In this document: in pieces, positions 10,159 to 19,812 of the stretch
How the letters are laid out: each line of letters begins with the position of its first letter
Numbering within the stretch: position 1 is the first letter of the stretch
Assembly: GCF_900141765.1 (NCBI RefSeq)
Contig: NZ_FSRK01000002.1
Coordinates: 806,001-870,000, forward strand
Reading direction: 5' to 3'
Length of the DNA: 64,000 bases
From: Epilithonimonas zeae
GTDB taxonomy: Bacteria; Bacteroidota; Bacteroidia; Flavobacteriales; Weeksellaceae
Translations under genes and position numbers: made by a program
The notes under the pieces: generated by a model
Told to the model about the DNA's origin: nothing
What the model saw: the letters and a program-made list of their open reading frames with translations, nothing else
Databases searched by the model: none

Positions 10159-11757
10159 ATGCCGAAAAAATTATTCTATTATTTATTAATCTTCACTTTA
10201 GCTATTGCTTTTTATTTTATTCATTCATTCTATATCGTTAAAGGTAATGTTTTTGTCTATCCATTAGATGATGTTTATATCCATCTGGCTATTGCTAAAA
10301 ATTTTGTACAATCAGGATTTTGGGGTACTAATGTTGGCCATTTTGATAGTGCATCCTCCTCAATTCTTTATACTTTAATACTAAGTTTTTTAATTAAAAT
10401 TTTCGGAGATAATGTTTATTATCCAATGCTTGTAAACATAGTTGCGGGGTACTCCACAGTTTACTGTATTTATCGCTATTTTGTCGATTTTTATTCTTTG
10501 AGAGAAGTAAAATTCGGAATGATGATAAGTATTTTCTGTCTATTATTCACAATGGTGTTTTTTGGGATGGAGCAAAGCCTGCATATGCTGCTATCTGTTC
10601 TGGCTATATATTTCATAAAACAAAATGAAAAACATGGATATCGAAATAAAGACTTCATAAAACTACTTGTAGTGATTCTTTTTTTAGGAATGATTCGTTT
10701 TGAGAGTATGTTTTTTGTAACGACTTTTTCTGTTTTATTATTTATTAATAAGAGAATCAAAGAAGGCTTTAGTATTCTAACAGCAGGTTTTCTACCAATC
10801 CTTATTTTTGGTTGTATTTCGATAGAAAATGGTGGCTATTTTTTTCCAAATTCGGTTCTTATAAAAGGGAATTATCCTGAAGGGAATATATTTTTAAGCA
10901 TTTGGGTTATATTTAAAAGGGGTATTCTTACTAATATTTCTTTTTATAAACTTTTTCTTTTTCCTTTTATTTGTATAGGAATTTATTTATTTAGTCGCTA
11001 TAAAAATAAATCTATTAAAGAAATATTTAAAAATGAGACCATTATTATAGTCGTTGTATCTACAGCTTTGATGCAGAGTCTTTTCGGGATGATTAGACAC
11101 CGTTACGAAAATTATCTTTTACTAATGTTTTTTATAATTGTAGTCTCTGTTTCACACGATTTCATAAAACCAAAATTGCAAGATTCTTTAAAAAAGAAGG
11201 TTCAACAGATTCTATTCTTAGGGTCGTTTGCTGCTTTTGGAGGTTTAGGATGTTATTTGGTTTGGTACTTCCATTTTATATCTATTATTGCATCGAAAAA
11301 CATCCAGGAACAACAAGTTGAGATGTCTCGATTTTTAAATGATTACTACCAAGGAGAAAAGGTTGTTGCTAATGATATTGGCGCTATTTCTTATTTTTCA
11401 AATGTTAAAATACTGGATATTATAGGTCTTGGATCTACAGATGTTACGCGATTCTTTGTTAATAATAAAAACCGGGATGAAGTACAGTTCAACAATAGCT
11501 TTCATATCTTTTTAACTCAATATATAAAGAATAATAAATATAAGATAGCTGTTATTTATCCTGACTGGTATCCTGATAAGCCTCCAAAACATTGGATTCC
11601 TGTAGCTTCCTGGAAAATAGAAAACAATATGGTAGCCGCGAGAGACAAAGTCGTTTGGTATGCTTTTGATAGAAATGCAGCAGATAATCTGCGGGAAAAT
11701 ATCAAAAAATTCAAACTGAATAAAAATGTAAAACAGGATATTATTTATAAAAAGTAA
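10159..11757 (+). CDS. Polytopic membrane protein, GT-C glycosyltransferase-like
   Basis: I place the start at ATG 10159 (MPKKLFYYLLIFTLAIAFYF), giving 532 residues, because this Met directly precedes the first membrane helix. An in-frame ATG at 10129 would add ten polar residues. There are roughly ten hydrophobic helices. The first outside loop has an Asp-Asp pair (VYPLDDVYIHLAIAKNF) followed by SASSSILYTLILSFL. Such acidic loop motifs after helix 1 are typical of GT-C membrane glycosyltransferases, which use polyprenyl-phosphate sugars. The C-terminal soluble part (VVANDIGAISYFSNVKILDI) also matches this uncharacterised group. Donor and acceptor are unknown. It is not in an operon and ends in a terminator shared with dps. 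Confidence 0.65.
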   Translation: MPKKLFYYLLIFTLAIAFYFIHSFYIVKGNVFVYPLDDVYIHLAIAKNFVQSGFWGTNVGHFDSASSSILYTLILSFLIKIFGDNVYYPMLVNIVAGYSTVYCIYRYFVDFYSLREVKFGMMISIFCLLFTMVFFGMEQSLHMLLSVLAIYFIKQNEKHGYRNKDFIKLLVVILFLGMIRFESMFFVTTFSVLLFINKRIKEGFSILTAGFLPILIFGCISIENGGYFFPNSVLIKGNYPEGNIFLSIWVIFKRGILTNISFYKLFLFPFICIGIYLFSRYKNKSIKEIFKNETIIIVVVSTALMQSLFGMIRHRYENYLLLMFFIIVVSVSHDFIKPKLQDSLKKKVQQILFLGSFAAFGGLGCYLVWYFHFISIIASKNIQEQQVEMSRFLNDYYQGEKVVANDIGAISYFSNVKILDIIGLGSTDVTRFFVNNKNRDEVQFNNSFHIFLTQYIKNNKYKIAVIYPDWYPDKPPKHWIPVASWKIENNMVAARDKVVWYAFDRNAADNLRENIKKFKLNKNVKQDIIYKK

Positions 11758-11780
11758 AACCATCAATTTGATGGTTTTTA
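11757..11780. terminator. Bidirectional terminator between the membrane protein gene and dps
   Basis: The arms AAAACCATC and GATGGTTTT around a short AT loop sit between two convergent genes and give a T run in both directions. Confidence 0.75.
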
Positions 11781-11796
11781 CTATAATTATACGAAT

Positions 11797-12273
11797 TTAT
11801 TTTCCTAGATAAGAATTATACATCCATACTTCTTTTTCTTGCTCGGTAATATAATCGCTCATTTGAGAGTTAGTTCCTTCGTCTCCCGCTTCGTCTGTAA
11901 TGTCCAGAAGTTCTCTTTGAAGATCAATAACAATTTTAAAAGAATTTAAAATAATTTCGACACTTTTATTGCCATCACTTACTTCTTGGCTCTCTTTGAT
12001 AGTAGAAACTTTTAAGTAATCAGAATAATTGTGCACCGGAGTTGCTCCTAATGTTAGGATTCTCTCAGCTATTTCATCTATTTTAAGAACTAAACTATTA
12101 TATAACTCTTCGAATTTTGGATGAAGTGTGAAAAATTGTTCTCCTTTTATATTCCAGTGTGATCCTCTGGTATTTTGATAGAAGACAGAATAGTTAGCTA
12201 ATAATGTATTTAGTTTTTCTGCAATGTTTTTGCAATCAGCTTCCTTTAGTCCGATTAATGCCGCATTTTTCAT
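11797..12273 (-). CDS. dps: Dps family ferritin-like DNA-protection protein
   Basis: The 158-residue protein is a single four-helix Dps domain. The intersubunit ferroxidase site is visible: His39 in GSHWNIKGEQFF, His51, and Asp66 with Glu70 in KIDEIAERI. Dps dodecamers oxidise Fe(II) with hydrogen peroxide and store the iron, which protects DNA under oxidative stress or starvation. The N-terminus is short and lacks the long Lys-rich tail of E. coli Dps, so DNA binding by this paralogue is uncertain. It is monocistronic and convergent with the gene to its left. The upstream 134 bp shared with the gene at 12408 is very AT-rich. No peroxide-regulator box was recognised. Confidence 0.93.
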   Translation of the reverse strand: MKNAALIGLKEADCKNIAEKLNTLLANYSVFYQNTRGSHWNIKGEQFFTLHPKFEELYNSLVLKIDEIAERILTLGATPVHNYSDYLKVSTIKESQEVSDGNKSVEIILNSFKIVIDLQRELLDITDEAGDEGTNSQMSDYITEQEKEVWMYNSYLGK

Positions 12274-12407
12274 AATTTATTAAATGTTGATTAAGTTTTT
12301 TGAAAAGAAAATTCTGTGCCGAAACTTTTTTATAATATTGAATAAAGTTATAATTGTTTTTTAGAAAAAAAATAAAAATTCTTATTATTGTGATTATAAT
12401 TTAAAAA

Positions 12408-13781
12408 ATGACAAAGTATATAGTTTTAGCTGTATTCATTTTAATTCTGAATTTCGTTCATAGCTTTTTTCTTCCTTCGGGAGGGGTTTATGTAGATAGT
12501 TTGTCATACTTTGGGATTGCTTCTGATCTTCCAAAACCAGAAACAGATTTGTTTCCTTTAGGGTATCCTATTGCTTTGAGAGGTTTTTACGAACTTTTCA
12601 AAGATTATTTTTGGGCTTATAAGTTTTTGAATACTTCTATGATTCTTGTAATCTTTTTGTTTTCATACATCAGAAAATTTTATTTTAAGGAAACAATATT
12701 GCTTTTTACAGGAAAGACTTTTTTGTTTGTTTTTTTTATGGCAATTTCAGAAAGCCTGTTTATATTTCTGTTTTATTTCTTGATTTATTTCTTGTATCAG
12801 ATTCTTGTCAGAAAAACGTTGCGATATAAAGATTGTATTTTCGCTTCATTAATTTTGTTCGGAATGTTTACTGTAAGATATTCTGGAATTTATATTTATT
12901 TGTCATTGTTGATTTTCACGGCTATTTTCTTTTTTAAAAATTGGGATAAACAAAAGCTATTTGGTCTTATTACCATTGTTATTATTTCAGGATTGGGAAT
13001 TACAGGATATCTCTTGTTTAACATTACAGAATTTGGAAGTTTAACTGGGGAGAATCTGAGAGGTAAACCGGCTGAGATGCTGCCTGTGTATGTATTAAGA
13101 GACTTGTTAGGAACTGCCAATTCTATCAATCCTTACATTGGTCTTAAGCCAGCCTCTAATAGCTTTCTTAGTCTAACCTTTCAATGTTTTATACTATTGA
13201 TAGACATCTTTGTTTTAATACACTTTTTAAAATTTTTCAAGAAAGCGAAAGAAACAAATGCTTATTCTTTTCACATGTTTTTATGGGTAACAGCTGTTTG
13301 TTATGCTTGTTGTTTAATTGCTTCCGGTTGGTTTCAGCAAATTGAAGAAATGAATACAAGAATGATGGCTGCAGCTAATGTGTGCATATTTTTTTCTTTT
13401 CTGATATTGTATTTCAAAACAAAAAATTCTGATAAAAGAATTTTTAGAATAGCATGTTTCTTTTTGGCTTTTATAACTATTTATAGTTTGAAAAATCCTA
13501 CAAATTATCTTGATAATAAAAATCAAATAGAATCTCAAATGCCAAAATTCGCTAATAGAAAATTTTTGATAAACAATGAAAGAGAAGGAGCTGAAATTTA
13601 CACAACATATCATATACCTATTATTAACAAAACTTTCCGCTACAATCATACTAATAATCAGAAAGGAAATTTGAAGCAAGACCTTGCTGGAAGCATCAAT
13701 CCAAAAATTAAATGGTTGAAGTATGATACAGTAAAAGATAAGTCTCAGGTGCTTTACACTTCAGAATTGATCTTGAAATAA
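12408..13781 (+). CDS. Polytopic membrane protein, possible GT-C glycosyltransferase
   Basis: The 457-residue protein has around ten hydrophobic helices. After the first helix the loop reads GGVYVDSLSYFGIASDLPKP and then FPLGYPIALRGFYELF, which has the Asp-containing first loop and later Gly-Tyr-Pro pattern of GT39/mannosyltransferase-like GT-C proteins. No substrate can be assigned. The C-terminal 100 residues are soluble and rich in Asn and Lys. It stands alone between dps (divergent) and the str operon (same strand). There is no strong terminator before the rpsL promoter. Confidence concerns the call of membrane protein (high) and glycosyltransferase (low). Confidence 0.6.
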   Translation: MTKYIVLAVFILILNFVHSFFLPSGGVYVDSLSYFGIASDLPKPETDLFPLGYPIALRGFYELFKDYFWAYKFLNTSMILVIFLFSYIRKFYFKETILLFTGKTFLFVFFMAISESLFIFLFYFLIYFLYQILVRKTLRYKDCIFASLILFGMFTVRYSGIYIYLSLLIFTAIFFFKNWDKQKLFGLITIVIISGLGITGYLLFNITEFGSLTGENLRGKPAEMLPVYVLRDLLGTANSINPYIGLKPASNSFLSLTFQCFILLIDIFVLIHFLKFFKKAKETNAYSFHMFLWVTAVCYACCLIASGWFQQIEEMNTRMMAAANVCIFFSFLILYFKTKNSDKRIFRIACFFLAFITIYSLKNPTNYLDNKNQIESQMPKFANRKFLINNEREGAEIYTTYHIPIINKTFRYNHTNNQKGNLKQDLAGSINPKIKWLKYDTVKDKSQVLYTSELILK

Positions 13782-13850
13782 ACTTTAGCTTTGCTTTCAT
13801 TCAAAATAAATATTGGAAAATTCTATCATAAATTAAATTTTCATAACTAC

Positions 13851-13880
13851 TTGTGGATTAAAAAATTATTCATATTTTTG
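13851..13880 (+). promoter_or_regulatory. Promoter of the str operon
   Basis: A -33 TTG at 13851 and a perfect -7 TATTTTTG (TAnnTTTG) at 13873-13880 are 19 bp apart, the spacing expected for the Bacteroidetes housekeeping sigma factor. rpsL starts 25 bp downstream. Confidence 0.75.
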
Positions 13881-13904
13881 CAGCCTAAAATAAAAAGCAA
13901 TTAA

Positions 13905-14318
13905 ATGCCTACTATTCAACAATTAGTTAGAAAAGGAAGAGTCGCACTTACCAAGAAGAGTAAATCGGCTGCCCTTGATTCTTGTCCACAAAGACGAGGT
14001 GTATGTACGAGAGTATATACTACCACTCCTAAGAAACCTAACTCTGCACTTAGAAAAGTTGCAAGGGTAAGACTTTCAAACGGTAAAGAAGTTAACGCCT
14101 ATATCCCGGGCGAAGGACATAATCTTCAAGAGCACTCGATAGTATTGGTACGCGGAGGGAGAGTTAAGGATTTACCAGGAGTTAGATACCACATCGTAAG
14201 AGGTGCGTTGGATACTGCTGGAGTGAACGGAAGAACACAAAGAAGATCTAAGTACGGAGCTAAGAGACCAAAACCAGGTCAGGCAGCTGCTGCACCAGCT
14301 AAAGGTAAGAAAAAGTAA
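13905..14318 (+). CDS. rpsL: 30S ribosomal protein S12
   Basis: The 137-residue protein is standard S12, with [20 protein letters not shown] and [17 protein letters not shown]. It contacts the decoding centre. Lys43 (in TPKKPN) and the Lys of RVKDLPG, the usual streptomycin-resistance positions, are unmutated. The C-terminus carries an extra Ala/Lys-rich tail ([13 protein letters not shown]). It is the first gene of rpsL-rpsG-fusA-rpsJ. The start is preceded by an A-rich stretch and no Shine-Dalgarno sequence, as usual in this phylum. Confidence 0.98.
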   Translation: MPTIQQLVRKGRVALTKKSKSAALDSCPQRRGVCTRVYTTTPKKPNSALRKVARVRLSNGKEVNAYIPGEGHNLQEHSIVLVRGGRVKDLPGVRYHIVRGALDTAGVNGRTQRRSKYGAKRPKPGQAAAAPAKGKKK

Positions 14319-14341
14319 TCATTAAATAAGGTACAGAAACA

Positions 14342-14818
14342 ATGAGAAAGACAAAAGCGAAAAAAAGACCGTTGTTACCAGATCCAAAATTTAATGATCA
14401 ATTGGTAACTAGATTCGTAAACAACTTGATGCTAGATGGTAAAAAATCTATCGCATTCAAAATATTCTATGATGCATTGGATATCGTAGAAACTAAAAAA
14501 GGAGAGACTGAAAAAACTTCATTAGAAATCTGGAAAGATGCATTAACAAACGTTATGCCTCACGTAGAAGTACGTTCTAGAAGAGTAGGTGGAGCTAACT
14601 TCCAGATTCCTATGCCAATCAGAGCGGATAGAAAAATTTCTATGGCAATGAAATGGTTAATCAAGTATTCTAAAGCTAGAAATGATAAGTCTATGGCTTT
14701 GAAATTAGCTAACGAAGTTGTAGCTGCTTCAAGAGAAGAAGGTGCGGCTTTCAAAAAGAAATCTGATACTCACAAAATGGCGGAAGCTAACAAGGCTTTC
14801 TCACACTTTAAATTCTAA
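14342..14818 (+). CDS. rpsG: 30S ribosomal protein S7
   Basis: The 158-residue S7 starts [19 protein letters not shown] and contains the conserved [16 protein letters not shown]7 nucleates assembly of the 16S 3' domain and lies near the E site. It follows rpsL by 23 bp and precedes fusA by 6 bp in one operon. Confidence 0.98.
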   Translation: MRKTKAKKRPLLPDPKFNDQLVTRFVNNLMLDGKKSIAFKIFYDALDIVETKKGETEKTSLEIWKDALTNVMPHVEVRSRRVGGANFQIPMPIRADRKISMAMKWLIKYSKARNDKSMALKLANEVVAASREEGAAFKKKSDTHKMAEANKAFSHFKF

Positions 14819-14824
14819 TTAGAA

Positions 14825-16942
14825 ATGAGTAGAGATCTTAAATTTACAAGAAATATTGGTATTGCCGCACACATTGATGCTGGTAAAACTACCACTACAG
14901 AAAGAATTTTATTCTATACAGGTGTAAACCACAAGATTGGAGAAGTTCACGATGGTGCTTCTACAATGGACTGGATGGAGCAGGAAGCAGAAAGAGGTAT
15001 TACTATTACTTCTGCTGCAACTACTTGTTCTTGGAATTTCCCAACAGACCAGGGAAAACCACTTCCGGAAACTAAACCTTACCACTTCAACATCATCGAT
15101 ACACCGGGACACGTTGACTTCACGGTAGAAGTAAACAGATCTTTGAGAGTACTGGATGGATTGGTATTCTTATTCTCTGCAGTAGATGGAGTAGAGCCTC
15201 AGTCTGAAACAAACTGGAGACTTGCTGACAACTACAAAGTTGCTAGAATGGGATTCGTAAACAAAATGGACAGACAAGGTGCTGACTTCCTTAACGTGGT
15301 AAACCAGGTTAAAGAAATGTTAGGATCTAACGCAGTTCCAATCGTTTTACCAATCGGTGCTGAAGAAGATTTCAAAGGTGTAGTTGACTTAATTAAAAAC
15401 AGAGCGATCATCTGGGATGAAGCTGGACAAGGTGCTACTTTCGAGGTAGTTCCAATTCCGGAAGATATGAAGGATGAAGTTCTTGAATACAGAGAGAAAT
15501 TAGTAGAAGCTGTTTCTGAATATGACGAAACTTTGATGGAGAAATTCTTCGAAGATCCGGATTCAATTACAGAAGAAGAAATCAATGCTGCATTGAGAGC
15601 TGCTACTATCGACTTATCTATTATCCCAATGACTTGTGGTTCTTCATTTAAGAACAAAGGAGTACAATTTATGTTGGATGCAGTATGTAAATATTTGCCT
15701 TCTCCATTGGATAAAGATGATATCAAAGGTACTGACCCAAGAACTGATGCTGAAATCACAAGAAAGCCATCTGTAGATGAGCCTTTCGCAGCATTAGCAT
15801 TTAAAATTGCTACTGACCCGTTCGTGGGAAGATTAGCATTCTTCAGAGCATACTCTGGAAGACTAGATGCAGGTTCTTATATCTTGAACACTCGTTCAGG
15901 AGATAAAGAAAGAATCTCTAGAATCTATCAGATGCACGCAAATAAGCAAAACCCGGTAGAATATATTGAAGCTGGTGATATTGGTGCTGCTGTTGGATTC
16001 AAATCTATCAAGACAGGTGATACAATGTGTGACGAGAAAAACCCAATCGTTCTTGAATCGATGGTTTTCCCTGATCCGGTAATTGGTATTGCTGTTGAGC
16101 CTAAAACTAAGGCTGACCAAGATAAAATGGGTAACGCTCTAGCTAAATTGGCTGAAGAAGATCCTACTTTCACAGTGAGAACTGACGAGGCTTCTGGACA
16201 AACGATCATCTCTGGTATGGGTGAGCTTCACTTAGATATCATTGTAGACCGTATGAAAAGAGAGTTCAAGGTTGAAGTAAACCAAGGACAACCTCAGGTA
16301 GAGTACAAAGAAAACTTAACAAAAGTTGCCAGCCACAGAGAAGTTTACAAAAAGCAGTCTGGTGGTAAAGGTAAATTTGCTGATATCGTATTTGAACTAG
16401 GACCTGCAGACGAAGGTAAAGTTGGTTTAGAATTCATCAATGAGATCAAAGGTGGTAACGTTCCTAGAGAATTTGTTCCTGCAATTGAAAAAGGATTTAA
16501 AGCTGCAATGAAGAACGGTCCATTGGCTGGTTTCGAAGTTGAAGGTATTAAAGTTACTCTTAAAGATGGATCTTTCCACGCGGTGGATTCTGATGCTCTT
16601 TCTTTCGAAATGGCTGCAAAATTAGGATTCAAAGAAGCGGGGCGTGCTGCTAAACCAGTAATTATGGAGCCTATTATGAAACTGGAGGTTGTAACTCCTG
16701 AAGAATATATGGGTAACATCATTGGTGACCTTAACAAGAGAAGAGGTACGATCAGTGGTCAGGAAGAAAAGAACGGTGCTGTTGTAATCAAAGGTTCAGT
16801 TCCACTTTCTGAAATGTTTGGATATGTTACTACTCTAAGAACACTTTCATCAGGAAGAGCTACTTCTTCTATGGAATTAGAGAAATACCAAGCTACTCCT
16901 CAAAACGTTGCTGACGATATCATCGCAAAAGCAAAAGGTTAA
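14825..16942 (+). CDS. fusA: Translation elongation factor G
   Basis: The 705-residue length equals that of canonical EF-G. GTPase motifs are present: AHIDAGKT at 15-22 (P-loop), DTPGHVDF (G3) and [10 protein letters not shown] (G4). Domain IV is intact, with [15 protein letters not shown] and the ending [15 protein letters not shown] drives tRNA-mRNA translocation and, with RRF, ribosome recycling. Gene order str-type (rpsL-rpsG-fusA) supports that it is the main EF-G, not a paralogue. Codon use is smooth and like its ribosomal neighbours. Confidence 0.98.
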   Translation: MSRDLKFTRNIGIAAHIDAGKTTTTERILFYTGVNHKIGEVHDGASTMDWMEQEAERGITITSAATTCSWNFPTDQGKPLPETKPYHFNIIDTPGHVDFTVEVNRSLRVLDGLVFLFSAVDGVEPQSETNWRLADNYKVARMGFVNKMDRQGADFLNVVNQVKEMLGSNAVPIVLPIGAEEDFKGVVDLIKNRAIIWDEAGQGATFEVVPIPEDMKDEVLEYREKLVEAVSEYDETLMEKFFEDPDSITEEEINAALRAATIDLSIIPMTCGSSFKNKGVQFMLDAVCKYLPSPLDKDDIKGTDPRTDAEITRKPSVDEPFAALAFKIATDPFVGRLAFFRAYSGRLDAGSYILNTRSGDKERISRIYQMHANKQNPVEYIEAGDIGAAVGFKSIKTGDTMCDEKNPIVLESMVFPDPVIGIAVEPKTKADQDKMGNALAKLAEEDPTFTVRTDEASGQTIISGMGELHLDIIVDRMKREFKVEVNQGQPQVEYKENLTKVASHREVYKKQSGGKGKFADIVFELGPADEGKVGLEFINEIKGGNVPREFVPAIEKGFKAAMKNGPLAGFEVEGIKVTLKDGSFHAVDSDALSFEMAAKLGFKEAGRAAKPVIMEPIMKLEVVTPEEYMGNIIGDLNKRRGTISGQEEKNGAVVIKGSVPLSEMFGYVTTLRTLSSGRATSSMELEKYQATPQNVADDIIAKAKG

Positions 16943-16960
16943 TTTTTTAAAGTACAAGAA

Positions 16961-17266
16961 ATGTCACAAAGAATCAGAATAAAACTTAAATCTTACGATT
17001 ACAACTTGGTAGACAAGTCTGCTGAGAAAATCGTAAAAACGGTAAAGGCTACTGGTGCTGTTGTAAACGGTCCGATTCCATTGCCAACGAATAAGAGAAT
17101 CTTCACAGTGTTGAGATCTCCGCACGTAAACAAGAAAGCTAGAGAGCAGTTCCAATTATCAGCTCACAAGAGATTGATGGATATCTACTCTTCTTCTTCT
17201 AAAACTGTTGATGCTCTAATGAAATTAGAACTTCCTTCAGGAGTTGACGTAGAAATTAAAGTGTGA
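16961..17266 (+). CDS. rpsJ: 30S ribosomal protein S10
   Basis: The 101-residue S10 ([20 protein letters not shown]) also acts as NusE in transcription antitermination. It is the last gene of the str operon here and is followed by a terminator. In many relatives it lies directly before rplC, but here rplC begins 6.8 kb further on. Confidence 0.97.
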   Translation: MSQRIRIKLKSYDYNLVDKSAEKIVKTVKATGAVVNGPIPLPTNKRIFTVLRSPHVNKKAREQFQLSAHKRLMDIYSSSSKTVDALMKLELPSGVDVEIKV

Positions 17267-17298
17267 TAATTGAGCCTTTTGGCTTATCATCTTAATAT

Positions 17299-17330
17299 AA
17301 ATCCCTTTTCGAAAGAAGAGGGATTTTTTT
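17299..17330 (+). terminator. Terminator of the str operon
   Basis: A hairpin AAATCCCTTTT / AAGAGGGATTT followed by TTTTTT ends the rpsL-rpsJ transcript. A smaller AGCC-TTTT-GGCT hairpin lies just before it at 17274-17285. Confidence 0.85.
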
Positions 17331-17478
17331 GTTAGTAATAAATTATGATACCTTAAAATAAGCTTAAAATTATATTTAGAAATTTTATCAAAACAACAGA
17401 TTTTTATAGATAAATTGAATTGATTTGTTAAAATTATAATGTTATTTTAAAATTAACAATATATTGATAATAAAACAT

Positions 17479-17486
17479 TACATTTG
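17479..17486 (+). promoter_or_regulatory. Candidate -7 element of the metalloprotease gene
   Basis: TACATTTG fits TAnnTTTG and lies 19 bp before the chosen ATG at 17506. A convincing -33 TTTG at proper spacing was not found, so the site is tentative. Confidence 0.45.
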
Positions 17487-17505
17487 TCGACTTAATTTTA
17501 AAAAT

Positions 17506-19734
17506 ATGAAGAAAGTTTTATCATTTGCGCTGATTTCGGTTTCCCTGGCTGGATTTGCGCAAAATGGAAAGTTGTGGAAAAAAACAACTATTTCAAACAA
17601 ATCTGCTGTTGAAGAAAGTAAGCAGTTTCTTAAGAATCCAAGTTTGTATGCTTTGGATTATACGGCACTGAAAAATACATTGCAAGGTGCTCCAAAAAGT
17701 ACAGAGTATGTAAAGTCAAAAATTATTGTGAGTTTCCCAGACTCTAATGGCGAATTCGAAGATTTCAGAATCTATGAAAAGTCGAATTTCGAACCGGCTT
17801 TGCAGGCAAAATATACGGATATTCGTTCGTATGTTGGAGAAAGTGTATTTGGAAATTCTAAAATTTATTTCAGTGTTTCTCCTCTTGGATTGTCTACTAT
17901 GGAAATGCATAGCGATAAAACTATGGATATCATAGAACCTTATGCAACAGATTTATCCTCATATGTTGTTTTCAAAAGAACAGATGATAAAGGTATAGCC
18001 AAAGAATTTGAATGTAAACTTCCAAATACGGTAAAAGGCAATTCTCAAAATGCAGATAGCAAAAGTGCGGATGATGGATTATTGAGAACTTATAGACTAG
18101 CACTTTCTTGTACAGGAGAATATGGCGCTTGGGCTGGATCAGTAGCTAACGCATTAGCTAGAATGAATACAACAATGACTCGTGTAAACGGTGTTTTTGA
18201 AAATGAGTTTGCAATTCATATGAATCTAATTGCCGAGGAAGAAAATATTATCTTTACTAATTCTAGTACAGACCCATATTCACCAGCCTCTACTGGAGCT
18301 TCTGGTGCTTGGAATGATGAATTAAAAGCTGTTTTGATGGGGACAACCTACGGGATCGGCGATGCAAAATATGATATAGGGCATTTATTTGGACGTTCTG
18401 GCGGTGGTGGATCGGCAGGATGTATAGGTTGTGTATGTAATAGTACCAATGCATATAACTCTACTTACCAATGGTATGATCACAAGGGACAAGGATTTAC
18501 ATCTCCAGGTTCTGGTGCTCCATCTGGAGATAATTTTGATATTGATTATGTTGCACACGAAATTGGACATCAATTTGGTGGATGGCACACCTTTACTCAT
18601 GGTGCGGAGGGTAATCCTTCCCAGATGGAGCCAGGTTCTGGTTCTACGATAATGGGCTATGCAGGTATTACAAGTAAGGATGTTCAGCCACATTCTGACG
18701 CTTATTTCCACTCTGCATCTATTAGAGATATTACAAATTATATGAAAAGTACAGCCGGTAATTGCGGTGTAAATACGGCTACAGGCAATGCGGCTCCTGT
18801 TGCAAATGCAGGTGCAGATTATACTATTCCTAAGAGTACACCTTTTGCATTGACTGGTTCTGCTACAGATGCCAATGGAGATGCGCTTACTTATGACTGG
18901 GAACAATTTGATCTTCAAAACTCCACTACTGCTAACCCAACGGCAACCAAGACATCTGGTGTTAATTTCAGATCCTACTTACCAACAACTTCACCAACAA
19001 GATATTTCCCAAATATGACTACTGTTTTAGCAGGAAGTTTATTTACAGTTGGAACAGAATTGAACGTTGAATATCTTCCAAATGTAGCAAGAACCCTTAA
19101 TTTCAGATTAACTGTAAGAGATAATAAAACTGGTGGAGGAGCAAATGCTTATGATGATATGAAAGTGACTGTTAATGCGGCGTCTGGCCCATTCAAAGTG
19201 ACAGTTCCTAATACAGCTGTGACTTATGCTGGTGCCAGTACACAAACGGTAACTTGGGATGTAGCTTCTACTACCGCTGCTCCAGTCAATTGTGCTAATG
19301 TAGATATTTTGATTTCTACAGATGGCGGTACAACTTGGTCTGCTTTAGCAACATCTGTTCCTAATGATGGGTCAGAATCTGTAATCCTTCCGAATATAGA
19401 TACAACAACTGCCAGAATTATGGTAAAAGCCAATGGTAACATTTTCTTTGATGTTTCTGATGCAAACTTTACGATTACTAAAACTGAATTAGCTGTTAAT
19501 GATGTAAACAAAAAGTCAGTACAGGTTTACCCTAACCCGGTAAAAGATGTTCTGAATGTTTCTAACGTTTCTTCAACTTCATCTTACGAGATTTTCAATG
19601 CTGCTGGACAAGTGGTTTCCAGAGGAACTTTGGCTACAGGAAAAGTATTAGTAAACCAATTGACGAAAGGAGTTTACTTCATCAATATTGATGATAACGG
19701 AACGGTTGTTAAAACGAAATTCGTTAAACAATAA
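17506..19734 (+). CDS. Secreted reprolysin-like metalloprotease (metzincin) with T9SS sorting domain
   Basis: I take ATG 17506 as the start, because MKKVLSFALISVSLAGFAQ is a clean signal peptide. An upstream frame extension from 17464 adds 14 residues that would spoil it. The 742-residue protein has a propeptide-like N-terminal third, then a catalytic domain with the full metzincin zinc site HEIGHQFGGWH (near residue 350) and a downstream Met-turn TIMGYAG. Ig/PKD-like beta domains follow (NAGADYTIPKSTPFALTGSA, DNKTGGGANAYDD), then a T9SS sorting domain starting VYPNPVKDVLNV. It probably degrades extracellular protein for nutrition. It is monocistronic, followed by a strong terminator. Confidence 0.92.
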   Translation: MKKVLSFALISVSLAGFAQNGKLWKKTTISNKSAVEESKQFLKNPSLYALDYTALKNTLQGAPKSTEYVKSKIIVSFPDSNGEFEDFRIYEKSNFEPALQAKYTDIRSYVGESVFGNSKIYFSVSPLGLSTMEMHSDKTMDIIEPYATDLSSYVVFKRTDDKGIAKEFECKLPNTVKGNSQNADSKSADDGLLRTYRLALSCTGEYGAWAGSVANALARMNTTMTRVNGVFENEFAIHMNLIAEEENIIFTNSSTDPYSPASTGASGAWNDELKAVLMGTTYGIGDAKYDIGHLFGRSGGGGSAGCIGCVCNSTNAYNSTYQWYDHKGQGFTSPGSGAPSGDNFDIDYVAHEIGHQFGGWHTFTHGAEGNPSQMEPGSGSTIMGYAGITSKDVQPHSDAYFHSASIRDITNYMKSTAGNCGVNTATGNAAPVANAGADYTIPKSTPFALTGSATDANGDALTYDWEQFDLQNSTTANPTATKTSGVNFRSYLPTTSPTRYFPNMTTVLAGSLFTVGTELNVEYLPNVARTLNFRLTVRDNKTGGGANAYDDMKVTVNAASGPFKVTVPNTAVTYAGASTQTVTWDVASTTAAPVNCANVDILISTDGGTTWSALATSVPNDGSESVILPNIDTTTARIMVKANGNIFFDVSDANFTITKTELAVNDVNKKSVQVYPNPVKDVLNVSNVSSTSSYEIFNAAGQVVSRGTLATGKVLVNQLTKGVYFINIDDNGTVVKTKFVKQ

Positions 19735-19757
19735 TATAACTCAATCTTACTCAAATC

Positions 19758-19790
19758 AAAGCCACCTCAAAATATGAGGTGGCTTTTTAT
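19758..19790. terminator. Bidirectional terminator
   Basis: The arms AAAGCCACCTCA and TGAGGTGGCTTT lie between the convergent metalloprotease gene and the 838-residue gene, with T runs on both strands. Confidence 0.85.
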
Positions 19791-19812
19791 ATTAATTAAA
19801 ATCGAAATCTTA

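Noticed and set aside
13905-14318. Possible streptomycin-resistance allele of rpsL
   Set aside because: Lys43 and the later Lys of the RVKDLPG loop are both wild type.
15232-15759. 175-codon frame antisense to fusA
   Set aside because: It is a shadow of a strongly biased highly expressed gene; the plus-strand EF-G is certain.
18385-18918. 177-codon frame antisense to the metalloprotease
   Set aside because: It covers the zinc-site region of a clear protease on the other strand; its composition (rich in Cys, Ile, Arg, Thr) is typical of a shadow frame.
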